Below are positions 42,900 through 54,712 of a DNA stretch of 64,000 bases, piece by piece. A program made the translations under genes and the position numbers. The DNA comes from Anodontia alba. Taxonomy: Eukaryota; Mollusca; Bivalvia; Lucinida; Lucinidae. The stretch is taken from the NCBI GenBank assembly GCA_964016985.1, contig OZ024823.1, forward strand, positions 108,488,476-108,552,475, written 5' to 3'. The notes under the pieces are model-generated. The model was not told the origin of the DNA. It did no database searches and saw only the letters and a program-made list of their open reading frames with translations. Position 1 is the first letter of the stretch; each line of letters starts with the position of its first letter.

Positions 42900-43075
42900 G
42901 ATGACATTTTAAAGCTTAGCAGATAGGTAAAAATTTCAGCAGATGACATTCTGAAATATTTTGTCTTATTTTTTCCAGAAAATAGGTTTGACATTTCATG
43001 CAAATTGTCTCCTTTGGAGACAAATTGCATGAAATGTCAAAGCCTATTTTCTGGAAAAAATAAGAAAAATACAAA
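42900..43075. repeat. Family E hairpin, well preserved
   Basis: Arms TTTCATGCAAATTGTCTCCT and AGGAGA...GCATGAAATGTCAAAGCC meet with almost no loop; the TTCCAGAAAATAGG/CCTATTTTCTGGAA extension is also paired. Confidence 0.85.
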
Positions 43076-43109
43076 TGTATTATCATTTTGTGGTCTCGAT
43101 TAAAGTATT

Positions 43110-43240
43110 CATAGCTCCAGATCAAATGTATCCAGATAAATACTTACATTGTTTTACTCATTAGATGCACCTAAGTGAGGTGCTTCTAACGAGTACTCAT
43201 AGTGTATGTTTTTTGTGAAAAAATTAGAGAAATATCAATA
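43110..43240. repeat. Family D hairpin
   Basis: TACTCATTAGATGCACCTAA pairs with GAGGTGCTTCTAACGAGTAC; the outer arms are weak. Confidence 0.65.
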
Positions 43241-43563
43241 GTTTTCTGTGTGAGAAAGCATTTAATGTATTTTTTCTATTTTTTCCCAGAAAACTGGAGT
43301 TTGCATTTTATGGGAAATTGTCTCCAAGTGTTAAAAATAATTAGATCAGCTTTTCAATTCAGTGTAATCTGAATCTTTCCTTATTTATGTCACAAACTAG
43401 GTTTTTCTGTCGTCTGTCACATATGAAATTTGTGTCAGCTTTTTCTTATGAATAAGTGATGTCAGGAGAAAAAGTGTCTAATGCAGTATGGAACCCGTGA
43501 GGGCTCAGATCAGCTTCTGTATCAGATAGAAGAATTATTTGGAACAATTCAGAGATATTGTAA

Positions 43564-43915
43564 GGATGAGTATTTGATGATAATTCTGAGAATTATTTCT
43601 TTTTTCTCCATAAAAAAATGGCATATGTTATGGGTACATATTAGAAGCGCTTTACCGAGGAGCTTCTTTTGAGTACCCAAAATATATGTTTTTATGGAGA
43701 ACTAGAGAAAATGGTCCCATTTTTTTTTAATCAAATACTCCTGAACACTTTGCCTGCTGGGTCAGCAGATGCAATTTTAAAATATTTTTCTTATTTTTCC
43801 TAAAAAATAGGACTTAATGCAAGAAGACAATTTGCGTGAAGTGTTAGATCTTATTTTCTAGGAAAAATAAGAAAAATATCATCAGTTAATCCTCTGCTGA
43901 ATTTGACCATAACAT
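43564..43915. repeat. Adjacent family D and family E hairpins
   Basis: D: 43600-43720, AGAAGCGCTTTACCGAGGAG centre with AAATGGCATATGTTATGGGT arm. E: 43760-43915, CTTATTTTTCCTAAAAAATA arm paired with TTATTTTCTAGGAAAAATAA. No ORF of interest. Confidence 0.72.
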
Positions 43916-43924
43916 GGAAAGTGT

Positions 43925-44133
43925 TAACCCTTGTCCTGCTGAATAAATTAAGATGCCACGCCCTTTAAAAATTTTCAACCAGTCAGATTACTTGATCCAG
44001 ATTCTTGATGTAAATTCACATAGTGAATTGCAAACAGTGCAGATCCAGATCAGTTGGCTTCTTAGAAGCCAACTGATCTGGATCTACACTGTTTGCAAAA
44101 GCAGGATATATTCGGGTTCAGCAGGACAAGGGT
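43925..44133. mobile_element. Family B hairpin element (B8)
   Basis: Ends TTAACCCTTGTCCTGCTGAA and TTCAGCAGGACAAGGGT; the stem CAGATCAGTTGGCTTCTTAG is perfect on the right arm. Followed by an A-rich tract and a degenerate D hairpin (44170-44330). Confidence 0.87.
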
Positions 44134-44339
44134 AAAAATCCTCTATTTCAGCAAAAAAAAAAAAGAAAAAAAAAAAAAAAGAATAGTTTTCTTATTTCTT
44201 CATATTAATATTGATACTCACTGGAATTGCCTCACTGTGGTTCTTACAGTGAGTACCTATGGAATATATTGTCATGGAGAAATAATAAAAATAGTGATAG
44301 AAATATCCTCTTACCTAGACCCATGTTAACCCTTAAAGC

Positions 44340-44510
44340 GCCATGCAAAATTTGTAGCAGATGACATCCCATTTTTTTTTTTATTTTTCAGAGAAAATAA
44401 GTTTTGAAATTTCATGTGAATCATCTGGCAAAACTTATTTTCTTTGAAAACTATAAAAAAAAATTAAAATGCCGTCTGCTGCAGTTGTGATTGCCGCTTT
44501 TAGGGTTAAA
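44340..44510. repeat. Family E variant hairpin
   Basis: Flanks AAAGCGCCATGCAAAATTTG and TTGTGATTGCCGCTTTTAGG; arms AGAGAAAATAAGTTTTGAAA and AAACTTATTTTCTTTG. The same variant is at 55805-56010. Confidence 0.65.
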
Positions 44511-44839
44511 TTTATTAGTAGCTCTGTCTGAGCTCTCCGTTTTTTAGCTCAATTTGGCTAATTTTATATTTATAAGTTATATGTATTCCCTACAGTAAAC
44601 TACAACATACATGTATACAAAACAGACGACAAGTTTGAGGATTACCAGCAGCACAACTAACCTACTAACAGATGTTACTAACAGTATTAAGAACTAACAC
44701 ACCCACCTACCAAGGAATCTACTTTATTTGAATTTATGCTTGTCATTTGAGTTTTATATTGTTGTTTTGTTGCTGTTAGCTTAAAATAAAATTTGGATGT
44801 CTCCTTCCAGTTTCCTGTGTATTTCTCTCTTTTCAACTA

Positions 44840-45053
44840 TTAACCGATGTTCTGCTGAACCTGGATATGTCCTGCCTTTGCAAACAGTGTAGATCCAGAC
44901 CAGTTGGCTTCTGAAGAAGCCAACTGATCTGGATCTGCACTGTTTGTCATCAAGAATGTGAATTTGTATCAACAACCTGGATCAAGTAATCTGATCGGCT
45001 GAAAATCGGAGGTGGCAGTGGCATCTTAATTTATTCAGCATGGCAAGGATTAA
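44840..45053. mobile_element. Family B hairpin element (B9), reversed
   Basis: Reversed orientation, as B6. Stem AGTTGGCTTCTGAAGAAGCC. The right end is decayed (CAGCATGGCAAGGATTAA). Confidence 0.82.
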
Positions 45054-45060
45054 CCATTAC

Positions 45061-45299
45061 ACCACAGCTTCTTTATAACAACATTGTTGGGATCTAAAGC
45101 AAAAACTGTCTTAGCTAAACAACCGTGTTGTAATCAAACAAAAATGTATAGATTATATAGACAAATGACCATAAATGGTCATTTTTCTATATAATCTATA
45201 CATTTTTGTTTGGATACAACAATTTTTAGATCTACATTAAACCGTCTTGTATCCAAAACTGTCATATATTGAATCATTTTATAAGAGGATCCAGTATAC
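45061..45299. mobile_element. Family G palindromic MITE, copy 1
   Basis: A nearly full-length palindrome: outer CTTCTTTATAACAACATTGT, centre AAATGACCATAAATGGTCAT, right outer ATTTTATAAGAGGATCCAGT. The same family is at 52149-52375. TA-type ends suggest a pogo-type source. Confidence 0.8.
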
Positions 45300-45324
45300 T
45301 TTGCTACAAGTGACAATAGTCAGT

Positions 45325-45875
45325 ATGTTTATGTGCCCACCTGCCGAAGGCAGCAGTGGGGCATATTGCGTTTCCCCGTGATGTTAAATCCATAAGTGCA
45401 TATGTCATGTTCGTAACCAGAGTCATAACTTGGGTACCTTTTATGCTAGGAAGTTGAACTTTGGTATGCTACTTGCCCAGACCTATACCTTCAACTCCAT
45501 GTTAGAGTTGCCCCTAGGTCATTCTCTGGGGTGGGACTAGAGGTCAAAATGTAATCAAATGTTGAAGTTTATATTCAAGTTTACAATGACATAAATTTTA
45601 CGTCCGCATTTCTCTTGGAGGTCATAACTTGGGTAGCTTTTATGCTAGGAAGTTGAAATTTGGTATGCTACTTACCCAGACCTAAACCTTCATATCTATT
45701 TTAGAGTTGCCCTTGAGTCATGTCCTGGGGTGGGGCTAGGGGTCAGAATGTATAACAGATCAGATTGAGCATTTGGAAAATAGTTGTTGAAGTTTATGCA
45801 TCCACATGTTGTTGCCATATGGCAAAGACCAAAGGGCGGGAGCATTTGTGTACTTTGGACACATGTCTAGTTTTC
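45325..45875. mobile_element. Repeat T6, long copy
   Basis: Opening palindrome CCTGCCGAAGGCAGCAGTGG and closing TTTGGACACATGTCTAGTTT as at 18772. The interior has two tandem units with CATAACTTGGGTA and GCTAGGAAGTTGAA. No coding frame. Confidence 0.65.
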
Positions 45876-45884
45876 TTAGAAAAT

Positions 45885-46078
45885 GAGAAGCGTCTGGGTT
45901 GCCAAGTGGTTAGCGCCCCCTACTTAGGATCATAAGGTTTGAATCCCGCTGGAGGTGAAATTCAGCTTATGACTGTATGGCTCTTCATTGCAGAACCTTT
46001 CATTATTACCCTTTCATCATCTCGAGATGACTTTTAATGTTAAAAGGGATGTAAGACACCAAACCATCATCATCCTAG
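45885..46078 (+). mobile_element. SINE2, copy 3
   Basis: A box region GGTTGCCAAGTGGTTAGCGC, B box GGTTTGAATCC, body CAGAACCTTTCATTATTACC, tail CCATCATCATCC. Confidence 0.8.
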
Positions 46079-46129
46079 ATAATGGGTTTTTGCCTGCCAT
46101 TTGAATTAATCACAGATTTAATGAAACTT

Positions 46130-47815
46130 CATAATTATCTCCGCACTTTTTGAAGAAAAGCTGTGATATTGTGATACCCACCCCCACCCCCCCACAACCC
46201 CATACGTCCATCCGTATGTCCATCTGTAATGTCACGCCATTGCTCCTAGACCATTTAAGCTAAAATCTCTAAACTTTCACAGGGGATAGGATGAGGACTG
46301 GAGGAACACATTTGGAATTTCAATGTAACCCCTGAGGGGAGAGCCAGGGGGTGTTGCCCCGAAGGGTCCAAAATCTGTTTTGTACAAACAAAGTCATGTT
46401 GCATATCAAATCAAAGGTAATGAAGCGTAGAATACAGTGGTGCAAAAATTTTGCCCCAAGGGCATGCCTTGGGGTCACCAAGGGTCAAAAAAAAGAATGT
46501 TAGGCGTGCAAGTTTCTGTCCGGCCGGCCGTCTTTCTGTCAACATTTACCCTGAGTGTCTTGTGAGCGCAACTCCTCTTACAGTTCTGTACTGATCATTT
46601 TGAAACTTTGCATGTGTTTTCTTCATGGTATGAAGATATGCATGTGGTTTGGATATAATTATTAGATTATTTTTTGTTACTTTTTTCCTCATTGTGAACT
46701 TAGTCATTTTTCACCTCAATATATAGACAGTGGGTACCTCTTGTGAGCACAACTCCTCTTACAGTTTTGTACTGATTGTTTTGAAACTTTGCATGCATTT
46801 TCTTCATAGTATGAGGATGTGCATGTGGTTTGGGTATAATTGTTAGAGCATATTTTATCATTTTTTCCACATTATGAACTTTATTTTTCACCCTCAATAT
46901 ATAGACAGTGGGTACCTCTTGTAAGCGTACCTCCTCTTACAGTTTTGTACCGATCGTTTTGAAACTTTAAATATGTTTTCGTCATGGTATGAGGATGTGC
47001 ATGTAGTTTGGATATAATTGTTAGATCATTTTTTATCACTTTTTCCACATTGTGAACTTAGTCATTTTTCACCCTTTATATATAAACAGTTGGTACCTCT
47101 TGTGACTGCAACTCCTCTTAAGTTTTGTACCAATTATTATGAAACTGTGCATGTGTTTTCTTCATGGTATAAGGATGTGCATGTGGTTCTGGTGTAATTG
47201 TTAGATTATTTTTTACACATTGTGAACTTAGTGTCATTTTTCACCCTCAACATATAGACAGTGGGTATCTTTTTGGAACTTTGCACATGTTTTCTCCATA
47301 GTCTGAAGGTGTGCATGTGCTTTTCATAGAATCCTTGCCGTCACTTTTTTGTACTTTTTGAACTTTGTCATTTACTGACCTCAGATGTATAGACAGTGGG
47401 TACCTTGTGATTGCAACTTCTCGTACAATTTTAAACTGGTCTTCTTACCTCAGATTTTATGAAAGTGTATAGACTGTGGGTACCTTTTGAGCGCAACTTC
47501 TCATGCATCATATGAGAAATTACTATATTAATTTCTTTTACCTGAAACAAACATTACTTTTTGTGGGGTGGGGGGTGGGGGGGCGCGACATCAACTTCAC
47601 CACTTCACCGAAGTTCAGTCTATATTTTTTGATTGTCACAGAACTTCTGCTAGGTTTTTTGAGCTAGAACCTTGAAACTGTTACAGGTAGTAGCCCTATG
47701 GATGAGGACTGGGGAAACGCATTCGGAATTTCGATGTGCGCGGAGATATGCGATGGCACTGGTGCGGGGATATGCGATGGCACGCCATCAACTAGCTCTA
47801 GTTGAGATTTTGTTT
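46130..47815. mobile_element. T2: element with 180-base minisatellite
   Basis: Flank-specific ends (GATACCCACCCCCACC at the left, CGCCATCAACTAGCTCTAGTT at the right) enclose about five to six units of roughly 180 bases (46545-47510), each with GCAACTCCTCTTACAGTTTT, TTTTGAAACTTTGCATG and ATATAGACAGTGGGTACC. Later units are shortened. No ORF. Confidence 0.75.
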
Positions 47816-47997
47816 TTGTATTAATGTTTTTCTCCACAAATATATATGCTGAAGGAACCTTACCAGTCCACTTCTGATGAATATATACCCATAAGATGTT
47901 TTTATGTCTGAATCGGAAAAAATTTTATATGGTTACCCATCTTATGTAAGCTGTGCCTGTTGTCAAAAGGATAAAAGACTGTTTCAAACATTATCTC

Positions 47998-49549
47998 TTT
48001 TTAGCTCACCTGAACAATGTTCATGGAGAGCTACTGTACTAACGTCAGCGGCGGCATAGGCATTGGCATTGGTGTCCACAAATGTTAAAGTTTTCGTTAG
48101 AGCTTTTAAGACCTCCTTATTAGCTCACCCGAACAATGTTCACGGAGAGCTATTGTACTACCCCCCGGTGTTGGCGTCCACAAATGTTAAGTTTTCGTTA
48201 AAGTTTTTAAGACCTCATTATTTCCTAACCTTATCACCGATTTGGTTCATCTTTGGTATGATGATACGTATTGGTCCAAAATTTTGCACTGATATGTATT
48301 GGTCCAAAATTTTACACAGTACCATCCCCATCACCTTAGGTCATGTCAAGGTCAAGGTCACAGACTTAGAATTTTCATCTTAAAATTTTACGTCAAAGTT
48401 TTTAAGACCTCATTATTTCCTAACCTTATCACCGATTTGATTCATCTTTGGTATGATGATACGTATTGGTCCAAAATTTTGCACTGATATGTATTGGTCC
48501 AAAATTTTGCACAGTACCATCCCCATCACCTTAGGTCATGTCAAGGTCAAGGTCACAGACTTTGAATTTTCATCTTAAAATTTTACGTCAAAGTTTTTAG
48601 GGTCAAATTACTTCTATACTACACGATGGATTTAGTTCCTATTTGGTATCATGATAGATACTGGCCAAAAGTTTTTAATAGCACCATCAGCACTCATGAC
48701 CCTGACCTTGAGGTTGAGGTCACAGACTTAGAATTTAAATGTTAAAGTTTTCCTTAAAGTTTTTAAGACCTCATTATTTCCTAACCTTATCACCGATATG
48801 ATTCATCTTTGGTATGATAATACATATTGGTCCAAAATTTTGCTCAGTTCCATCCTCATCCCTTTAGTTCATATTAAGGTCAAGGTCACAGTCATGTCAA
48901 AATATTCATGTTAAAATTTATGTCAAAGTTTGTAGGACCTCATTACGATACTTCTAAATCGAACAATGGATTTAATTTATATTTGATATCATGATAGATA
49001 CTGGTCCAAAACTTTTTATCAGCACCATCAGCATTCATGACTGTGACCTTGGGGTCGAGGTCACAGACTTAGAATTTTAAAATGTTAAAGTTTTCCTTTA
49101 AGTTTTTAACACCTCATTATTTCCTAACCTTATCACTGAATTGATTCATCTTTGGTTTGATGTAATTTTGCATAGGCAATCCCCACTTTTATTAAAGTTT
49201 TTAACACCTCATTATTTCCTAAACTTACCACCGATTTGATTCATCTTTGGTATGATGATACATATTGGTCCAAAATTTTGCCCATTTCCATCTCCACACC
49301 CCTAGTTCATGTTAAGGTCAAGGTTGCAGTCGTGTCAAAATTTTCATGTTAAAATTTTACATCAAAGTTTTTAGGACTTCATTACTTCTAAGCCAAACAA
49401 TGGATTTAATTTTTGTTTGTTTTCATGATATATACTGGTACAAAGTTTTTATCAGCACCGTCAGCACTCATGACTGTGAACTTAAGGTTAGAACTTTCCT
49501 GAAACAAAATGTGCAATATCAGGCGAGCTATCATGTCTGGTGACAGGTC
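47998..49549. mobile_element. T3: element with AAGGTCAAGGTCA-bearing tandem repeats
   Basis: Opens TTTAGCTCACCTGAACAATG (like T1) and closes CAGGCGAGCTATCATGTCTG. Tandem, imperfect units contain AAGACCTCATTATTTCCTAA, ATTCATCTTTGGTATGATGA and GTCAAGGTCAAGGTCACAG. ORFs reading through the units are by-products of the repeat. The first 120 bases are duplicated. Confidence 0.75.
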
Positions 49550-49951
49550 TTTTTTCACGTTATCCTTACCAGACTGAGGGTTAGATCAGAAGACAACAAC
49601 AGAAAGACATTTTCTTATTGTACTGGGAAATATGGCTAGTCCCTTTTTAATGTATTTTTCTTGTAAATTTATGAAACAGGATGTGGCATCTATGTAACAG
49701 GATTTGGCATTTTTTGCTAGATATTGCCTACAGCAGAGGTCTCATGAAATCCTTGCACTAGAAAAAAGAAGGGAAAATATTTCATCACGTTGTCTTCTTA
49801 TTCCATTTGAAAGGAGCAAATTGTTTTCTTTTAGAGAAGCCCCTACCCAGAAGGGGCCAGAAGTAACTTTAACAGAGTCGCCTCCCATGAAAGTATATTC
49901 ATTTACCTTAAAGTATACAGACAGATATTATATTCAACCAAAATTTTTTGA

Positions 49952-50730
49952 TACGAGGGCCTATCAATAAATAACCAGCCTATCCCATTTCCGATGGGAC
50001 GACACCATTTTCATGCTTTGTTTCAATATATGATTTATACATGGGTACAAAATTACACGCATATCGAGTCATTCTTTAATAAGATATTGAATGTCAAACA
50101 TGGCTAGTGATGCAAAGGCATGCTTTTCATCTAGCTCAGAGTCGTCAGTGGATAGGGCCTGGGTGCCCGAGGCCAAAGAAGTTCAAGACGCAACCATCTG
50201 CTGGCAAGGTGATGGCCACAGTATTTTGGGACGCAAAAGGCGTTATTATGTTGGACTTTTTACCCAAGAGAAGTACAATAACTGGAGTGTACTATGCAAA
50301 CTTGTTAGACCAGCTGAGAACCGCCATCCATGAAAAATGCCGAGGTAAACTCTCTAAAGGTGTTTTGCTGCAACAGGACAACGCGAGAGTCCACACTTGC
50401 AAAGTTGCAATGGATGCTGTAGAGGGAAACAGGTATGAATTAATACCACATCCTGCCTATTAGCCTGACCTAGCTCCTAGTGACTTCTTCCTATTCCTAA
50501 ACTTGAAAAAGGATATCCGTGGACTTCATTTCCAGTCTGATGAAGAAGTCATGACGGCAGTTGAGGAATGGGTCAATGGAAAGGACCCTGATCTTTTCAG
50601 TTCTGGGCTGATGGCACTTGAACACCATTGGTCTAAGTGCATCACACTAGAGGGCAATTACATTGAAAAAGAAGAGGTGGATCTCAACCGGAAATAAGTT
50701 AGGCTGGTTACTTATTGACTCACCCTCGTA
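49952..50730 (+). mobile_element. Mariner element with internal deletion
   Basis: Terminal inverted repeats TACGAGGGCCTATCAATAAA (left) and GACTCACCCTCGTA (right end of a 30-base repeat with GGCTGGTTACTTATTGA), TA at both ends. The length of about 780 bases against about 1.3 kb for a complete mariner indicates a deletion removing the N-terminal DNA-binding domain. Confidence 0.9.
50150..50697 (+). pseudogene. Mariner-type transposase, C-terminal part
   Basis: Catalytic domain of a cut-and-paste transposase. The reading starts abruptly in SRQWIGPGCPRPKKFKTQPS, passes VFWDAKGVIMLDFLP, then LLQQDNARVHT with the second catalytic Asp and APSDFFLF with the third. Thirty-four residues separate those two Asp, the DD34D signature of mariner. 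The first Asp (DETW-type motif) is lost with the deleted N terminus. An in-frame TAG at 50461 replaces the residue before PDLAPSD. The tail ends LEGNYIEKEEVDLNRK and a natural stop. Inactive. Confidence 0.9.
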
Positions 50731-50734
50731 TTGT

Positions 50735-51680
50735 TCTTATTTCTCCATGAAAACATGTGAGTCTATGAGATATGCATGAGCAGTAAGTGTAGACCTAGAT
50801 CAAATTGCTAATGTGATCAGGGTCTGCACTGTTTGTCATTCAGCCAGGCCCCAAGGCTATAAAAAAATTTGTCCTGCTAATAAATATCAAGTTACTACAG
50901 CTGCATATTCTTTCTTGCTAAACATAGCTAAGCATGAAAATCTCTCTGCAAATAAATATAAAAATGCAAACTATTGTTGGCATTTTCATATTTATTAGTA
51001 GAGAAAATTTTATACAGCTGAGTTTATCATGAAAAAAGTTTTATAATGTTGCAGTCTTTTTAAAGGGACATGATACACTTGGTAGATCTCCCCTCTATTT
51101 CTGCCAAGGGAGACAATTTTTGTGACTTTGCTGTGCTGCACACCAATCCTTTTCTGAAAAGGGGTCTATGCTAAAAGTAAAGAATCTTAGATAGAAAACT
51201 AATTTGGATAGTATTTTCACTAAAAGATATGCTGTGGTTATTTATTATATATTTATTTGATGAGTACAAACAACATGGTGAATCAACATATGTTTTGAAA
51301 CTAAAATAACACAAATTTTGTTTTGAATACTGCATTTATTGCCTGAAGTAAAAAGATGTAACTGCTGTTAACCCTTAAAGCGCCAATCACAACTGCAGCA
51401 GACGACAATTTTTTACAAAACTGTTGAAAATGGCTGTGTTCCACTATCTGAGTCATAAAGACCCTAGTGAGCTTACAGGTATGCAGTCTGCTCTAAGTTG
51501 TCATCTTGTTGAGGGGTTGTAGACTTGTATATGAAGAAAAGTGTATTTCCTGATCAGGCTTTGCAGATGCCTAGACTTGTCAGCATCTCTGTTCAGACAC
51601 AGGAAAATATCCGTTTTCTCTAGTAGATCTTGTATATTGACTTTTCAGCCCAAGAGACAAGAAGCATGTAGTCATTTATC
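50735..51680. other. Gene-free stretch with repeat fragments
   Basis: Holds a core-hairpin fragment at 50785-50840 (GTGTAGACCTAGATCAAATT against GATCAGGGTCTGCACTGTTT), a piece of the CTACTCYAAAAGG repeat at 51060-51190, and otherwise unrecognised AT-rich sequence. Confidence 0.5.
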
Positions 51681-51688
51681 TGTCTAAT

Positions 51689-52016
51689 ACTGTTATTGAG
51701 GCCGGCCTCGGTGGCTCAGTTGGATGCGCCGTCTGACTGGAGACCAGGAGGTCGCGGGTTCAACCCCCGCCGAGGTCAGCAACATTCTTTCGTGGAGATT
51801 GATCATGAAATATTTTCTACGGTCATTCTCTCCCTTCCGCTGATTCAAGAAGGGCAGTTGTCAGTTTCTGGCGAAAGAATGTGCACAATACTGGTTAACC
51901 GCTTAGAGGACTAAGCCTGCCCAGTAAACGTGTGGTTAGGTAAACTGACCATGCTCGACATGACCCCACAGGGTTGACTGGGCCGTAAAACCTCAACACA
52001 AACAAACTGTTATTGA
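51689..52016 (+). mobile_element. SINE1, full-length copy with target-site duplication
   Basis: The tRNA-like head begins near 51700: A box TGGCTCAGTTGG and B box GGTTCAACCCC. The body contains GTGGAGATTGATCATGAAAT and TCATTCTCTCCCTTCCGCTG, the tail AACCTCAACACAAACAAA. The 11-base direct repeat ACTGTTATTGA flanks it at 51689-51699 and 52006-52016. Clean boxes and duplication indicate a recent insertion. An ORF across the head is not a gene. Confidence 0.92.
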
Positions 52017-52148
52017 TATTTTATTTCTCCATGAAAAATATGTTGTTGGTACTTGATGAGGCACTTCTAATGAGTAACACATGGAGAAATAAGAAAATTA
52101 TATTTATCTTGATAGCATTTTTCTGAAAAAAAAAAAAAGTATATATAT

Positions 52149-52375
52149 ATCATAACCTCTTTATAACACGGTTGTCGGGGTCCATAGCATAAACCGTGCT
52201 AGTTAAACAACAGTGTTGTATCCAAACAAAAATGTATAGATTAATAGATTATATTGAAAAATGACCATTTATGGTCATTTTTCAATATAATCTATTCATT
52301 TTTGGGATCCATCTTTGAACCGCGTTATATCCAAAACCGTGTTATAACGAACCGTGTTATAAAGAGGTTGAAGTA
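52149..52375. mobile_element. Family G palindromic MITE, copy 2
   Basis: AACCTCTTTATAACACGGTT at the left, AACCGTGTTATAAAGAGGTT at the right; centre AAATGACCATTTATGGTCAT. Better preserved than copy 1. Confidence 0.87.
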
Positions 52376-52394
52376 TATATATATATATATATAT

Positions 52395-53455
52395 AGGGAA
52401 GAAAAAAGTTCGAAAGAAAGAGGAATGGCCAATAATTACATACTTTTATTCCTTCGTTGTCTGTAATAGTATCTGTTAAAGTAAAACGTATTGTTTTTCA
52501 GTATGAAATTAATTCCTTCTAAACTAAAGTCATTTGTAAACCTACTATGAATATTGTCCAGATGCTTTTGTAACCAAAATTTGTTACTTCTAGTCCATGA
52601 TTATGGGGAATATTTGAATATAAGGATTCTACGTCAAATGAAACAAGAAACTAACTTACCGGAACAAATCTCTGGTAGGTGGTTCAGAAAGTCCATAGTA
52701 TCATAGATAGCTTTTTACTCACTTTGTGAGTGGACGTAGTAATATATCAAGAAGATTACTTAAACGATGCGTCAGGCATGATGGACCAGCTGTAATAGGT
52801 CTTAATTTTAAATCTGTAACATTATTCACTTGAAAATTAGATGACTGGCTATTAGAACATGCAGATGTTATCTGTAAACTCTTGTGCACTTTAGGTAAGC
52901 CATAAAAATTGCTTTCCCTAATTTTGAAATTATGCAAGTAGTCGTCTTCTTTTTCTGTGAAGCAACATTGATGTTCTTTAACAACTTCTTATAAGCTATT
53001 TTATTTAATTGTTGAGGGTCTTGTTCCAGCGGTTCATAGTATTCATTATTTTGTAAAATATCAAATGACATACCTTTATAATGGTCTTTGTCCATGATTA
53101 CGACAGAACCACCTTTATCGGCCTCCTTTATAACTACGCTGTTGTCTTCTGATAGACTTTTGATCGCTGCTCTCTGTTGCTTACTAATGTTTTCTTTGTA
53201 CGAGGGGTTTCTGCTTTTAGTAGGGGTGTTTTCCATATTGGATATGAATTTTTCTAAAGCGGCATTTCTGTGTTTTGGTGGTACAAAATCGCTCTTGTTT
53301 TTAACTTATGAATCATCTTCTTCACATTCACAATAATGGAAGTACTCTAAAAGTCTTAATTTTCTATTGAAGTTAGCCACGTCTTCTTTCAATGCTTGGC
53401 TATTAGGTCTGCTAGGTGTAGGAGTGAATTTTAATGTGTTGTGGATAGACAGTTT
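52395..53455 (-). pseudogene. Penelope-like element reverse transcriptase fragment
   Basis: Minus-strand pieces read, in order: SDFVPPKHRNAA, VVIKEADKGGSVVIMDKDHY, YYEPLEQDP, then after a frameshift FYGLPKVHK, LKLRPITAGPSCLTHRLSNL, and after further breaks a degraded RDTTDFLNHLPE and NNTFYFNRYYYRQ. FYGLPKxHK and RPIxxGP are characteristic of Penelope-like RTs. The catalytic YxDD block and any GIY-YIG endonuclease are absent. TA-rich microsatellites lie at both ends. Frameshifts and stops make it inactive. Confidence 0.85.
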
Positions 53456-53459
53456 TTAA

Positions 53460-53460
<1 letters not shown>

Positions 53461-53527
<67 letters not shown>
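53461..53527. repeat. (TA)n microsatellite
   Basis: About 66 bases of pure TA next to the 5' side of the Penelope-like fragment; a shorter TA tract (52374-52395) borders its other end. Confidence 0.95.
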
Positions 53528-53528
<1 letters not shown>

Positions 53529-53867
53529 CTCATAGTTTAGATTCAGGAAGTATTTAGAAGACATTTTTTGTTATTTTTGAACAAGAACATGTCTTGTGGG
53601 TATTCATTTGAATTATTTTACAATGACAAATCAGTGGGTAACTACAAAATTTGTCTTGGCATAAAAGTATACAAAAATTGTCCTATATAATTATCACCTT
53701 ATCTGGGGCTACATGATACAATGTATTCATATCACCTGTAGCAGATAGTTTGTTGCCTGCCTATTAATAGCACAAGAAAAGAAGTGTGTCTGGATAAATA
53801 GTTTTCTTATATATTCAAGAAACTACTTCGACAGTTCAGATTAGTGCCCACAACATGTCTTCATGAA

Positions 53868-54022
53868 GACACACATGCACACATGCATGCACACACACAC
53901 AAAACGTGTGTGCATACACACAACTTGTGTGTGCATGTACAGACAGACAGACAGAGAGAGAAAGAGACGCATGTGCATGTACAGAGAGAGAGAGAAATAG
54001 AGAGAGAGACAGAGAGAGAGAT
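53868..54022. repeat. Compound CA/GA simple repeat
   Basis: ACACATGCAC-type units then (GA)n, including two copies of GCATGTACAGA. ORFs on both strands here are low-complexity artefacts. Confidence 0.9.
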
Positions 54023-54355
54023 CCTGTGTGTCTGAACTTCAAGACAATTGTGATGTTGGCAGAAACAAAATGCAAGTTATCATCAGCTTTTTCACTGCTT
54101 ACACTTAAATGTAGTGTTAAAGAAGATGCAATGTCATTGCCAGTGAAAGAAAAGTTAATTTTTATATGAATAAAGTAGAAACCTGAGTAAATACTTGTGT
54201 ATTAAAGCAGGATGTGATCAGTATTTATACAACATGTGTTATACGTGAGTTTCTCCAAGTTCAACTAATGTTGTGAATTATGCAGACAGCTTAGACCAAG
54301 CTCAGCCTGTGGAGTCTGATAAGAGTCTGTGCTGTCAGATTCTTCAAGATCTACG

Positions 54356-54675
54356 TACACTGAACCCTCGTTACAATGTTCCCAAAGACGTCACCATTAT
54401 AATGAATTTGCTGTTGCAAAGAATCTTTAATGGACAGAATGATAGGTGAAAAAAAAAAGCCTTGTTTTATTCTTATTTCCTCATAAAACAAATATTTTGG
54501 ATATTTGTTAGAATTGCCTCTCTGAGGCAATTCTAACAAATATCCAAAACATATGTGCTTGAAGATTTTATACAATATTTTCGCATAATTGTCACATTAA
54601 CCGTCACCTCTTGAGCGAAGGTTTCATGACATTCAAATTGTCATTATAACGAATTTATAAAGAGGGTTGTCTGTA
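54356..54675. mobile_element. Pogo-type MITE with nested D hairpin
   Basis: Ends TACACTGAACCCTCGTTACA and AAAGAGGGTTGTCTGTA, TA borders; sub-terminal CATTATAATGAATTTG and CATTATAACGAATTTA. A family D hairpin lies inside at about 54455-54570 (TTAGAATTGCCTCTCTGAGG centre). Confidence 0.8.
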
Positions 54676-54712
54676 TTCTACCTTATTTACCCCAAGTATA
54701 TTAGGACACATT

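Noticed and set aside
48063..48487. ORFs of 106 and 62 residues in T3
   Set aside because: Similar peptide strings recur because the DNA is a tandem repeat. No known domain.
51700..51780. tRNA gene with good A and B boxes
   Set aside because: Part of a SINE with target duplication and conserved body and tail; there is no foldable tRNA anticodon arm. The same applies to the heads near 3200, 3500, 37390, 45900, 61320, 62210 and 62720.
53836..54169. ORFs rich in His, Thr and Ser or Arg and Glu on both strands
   Set aside because: Produced by the CA/GA compound microsatellite.
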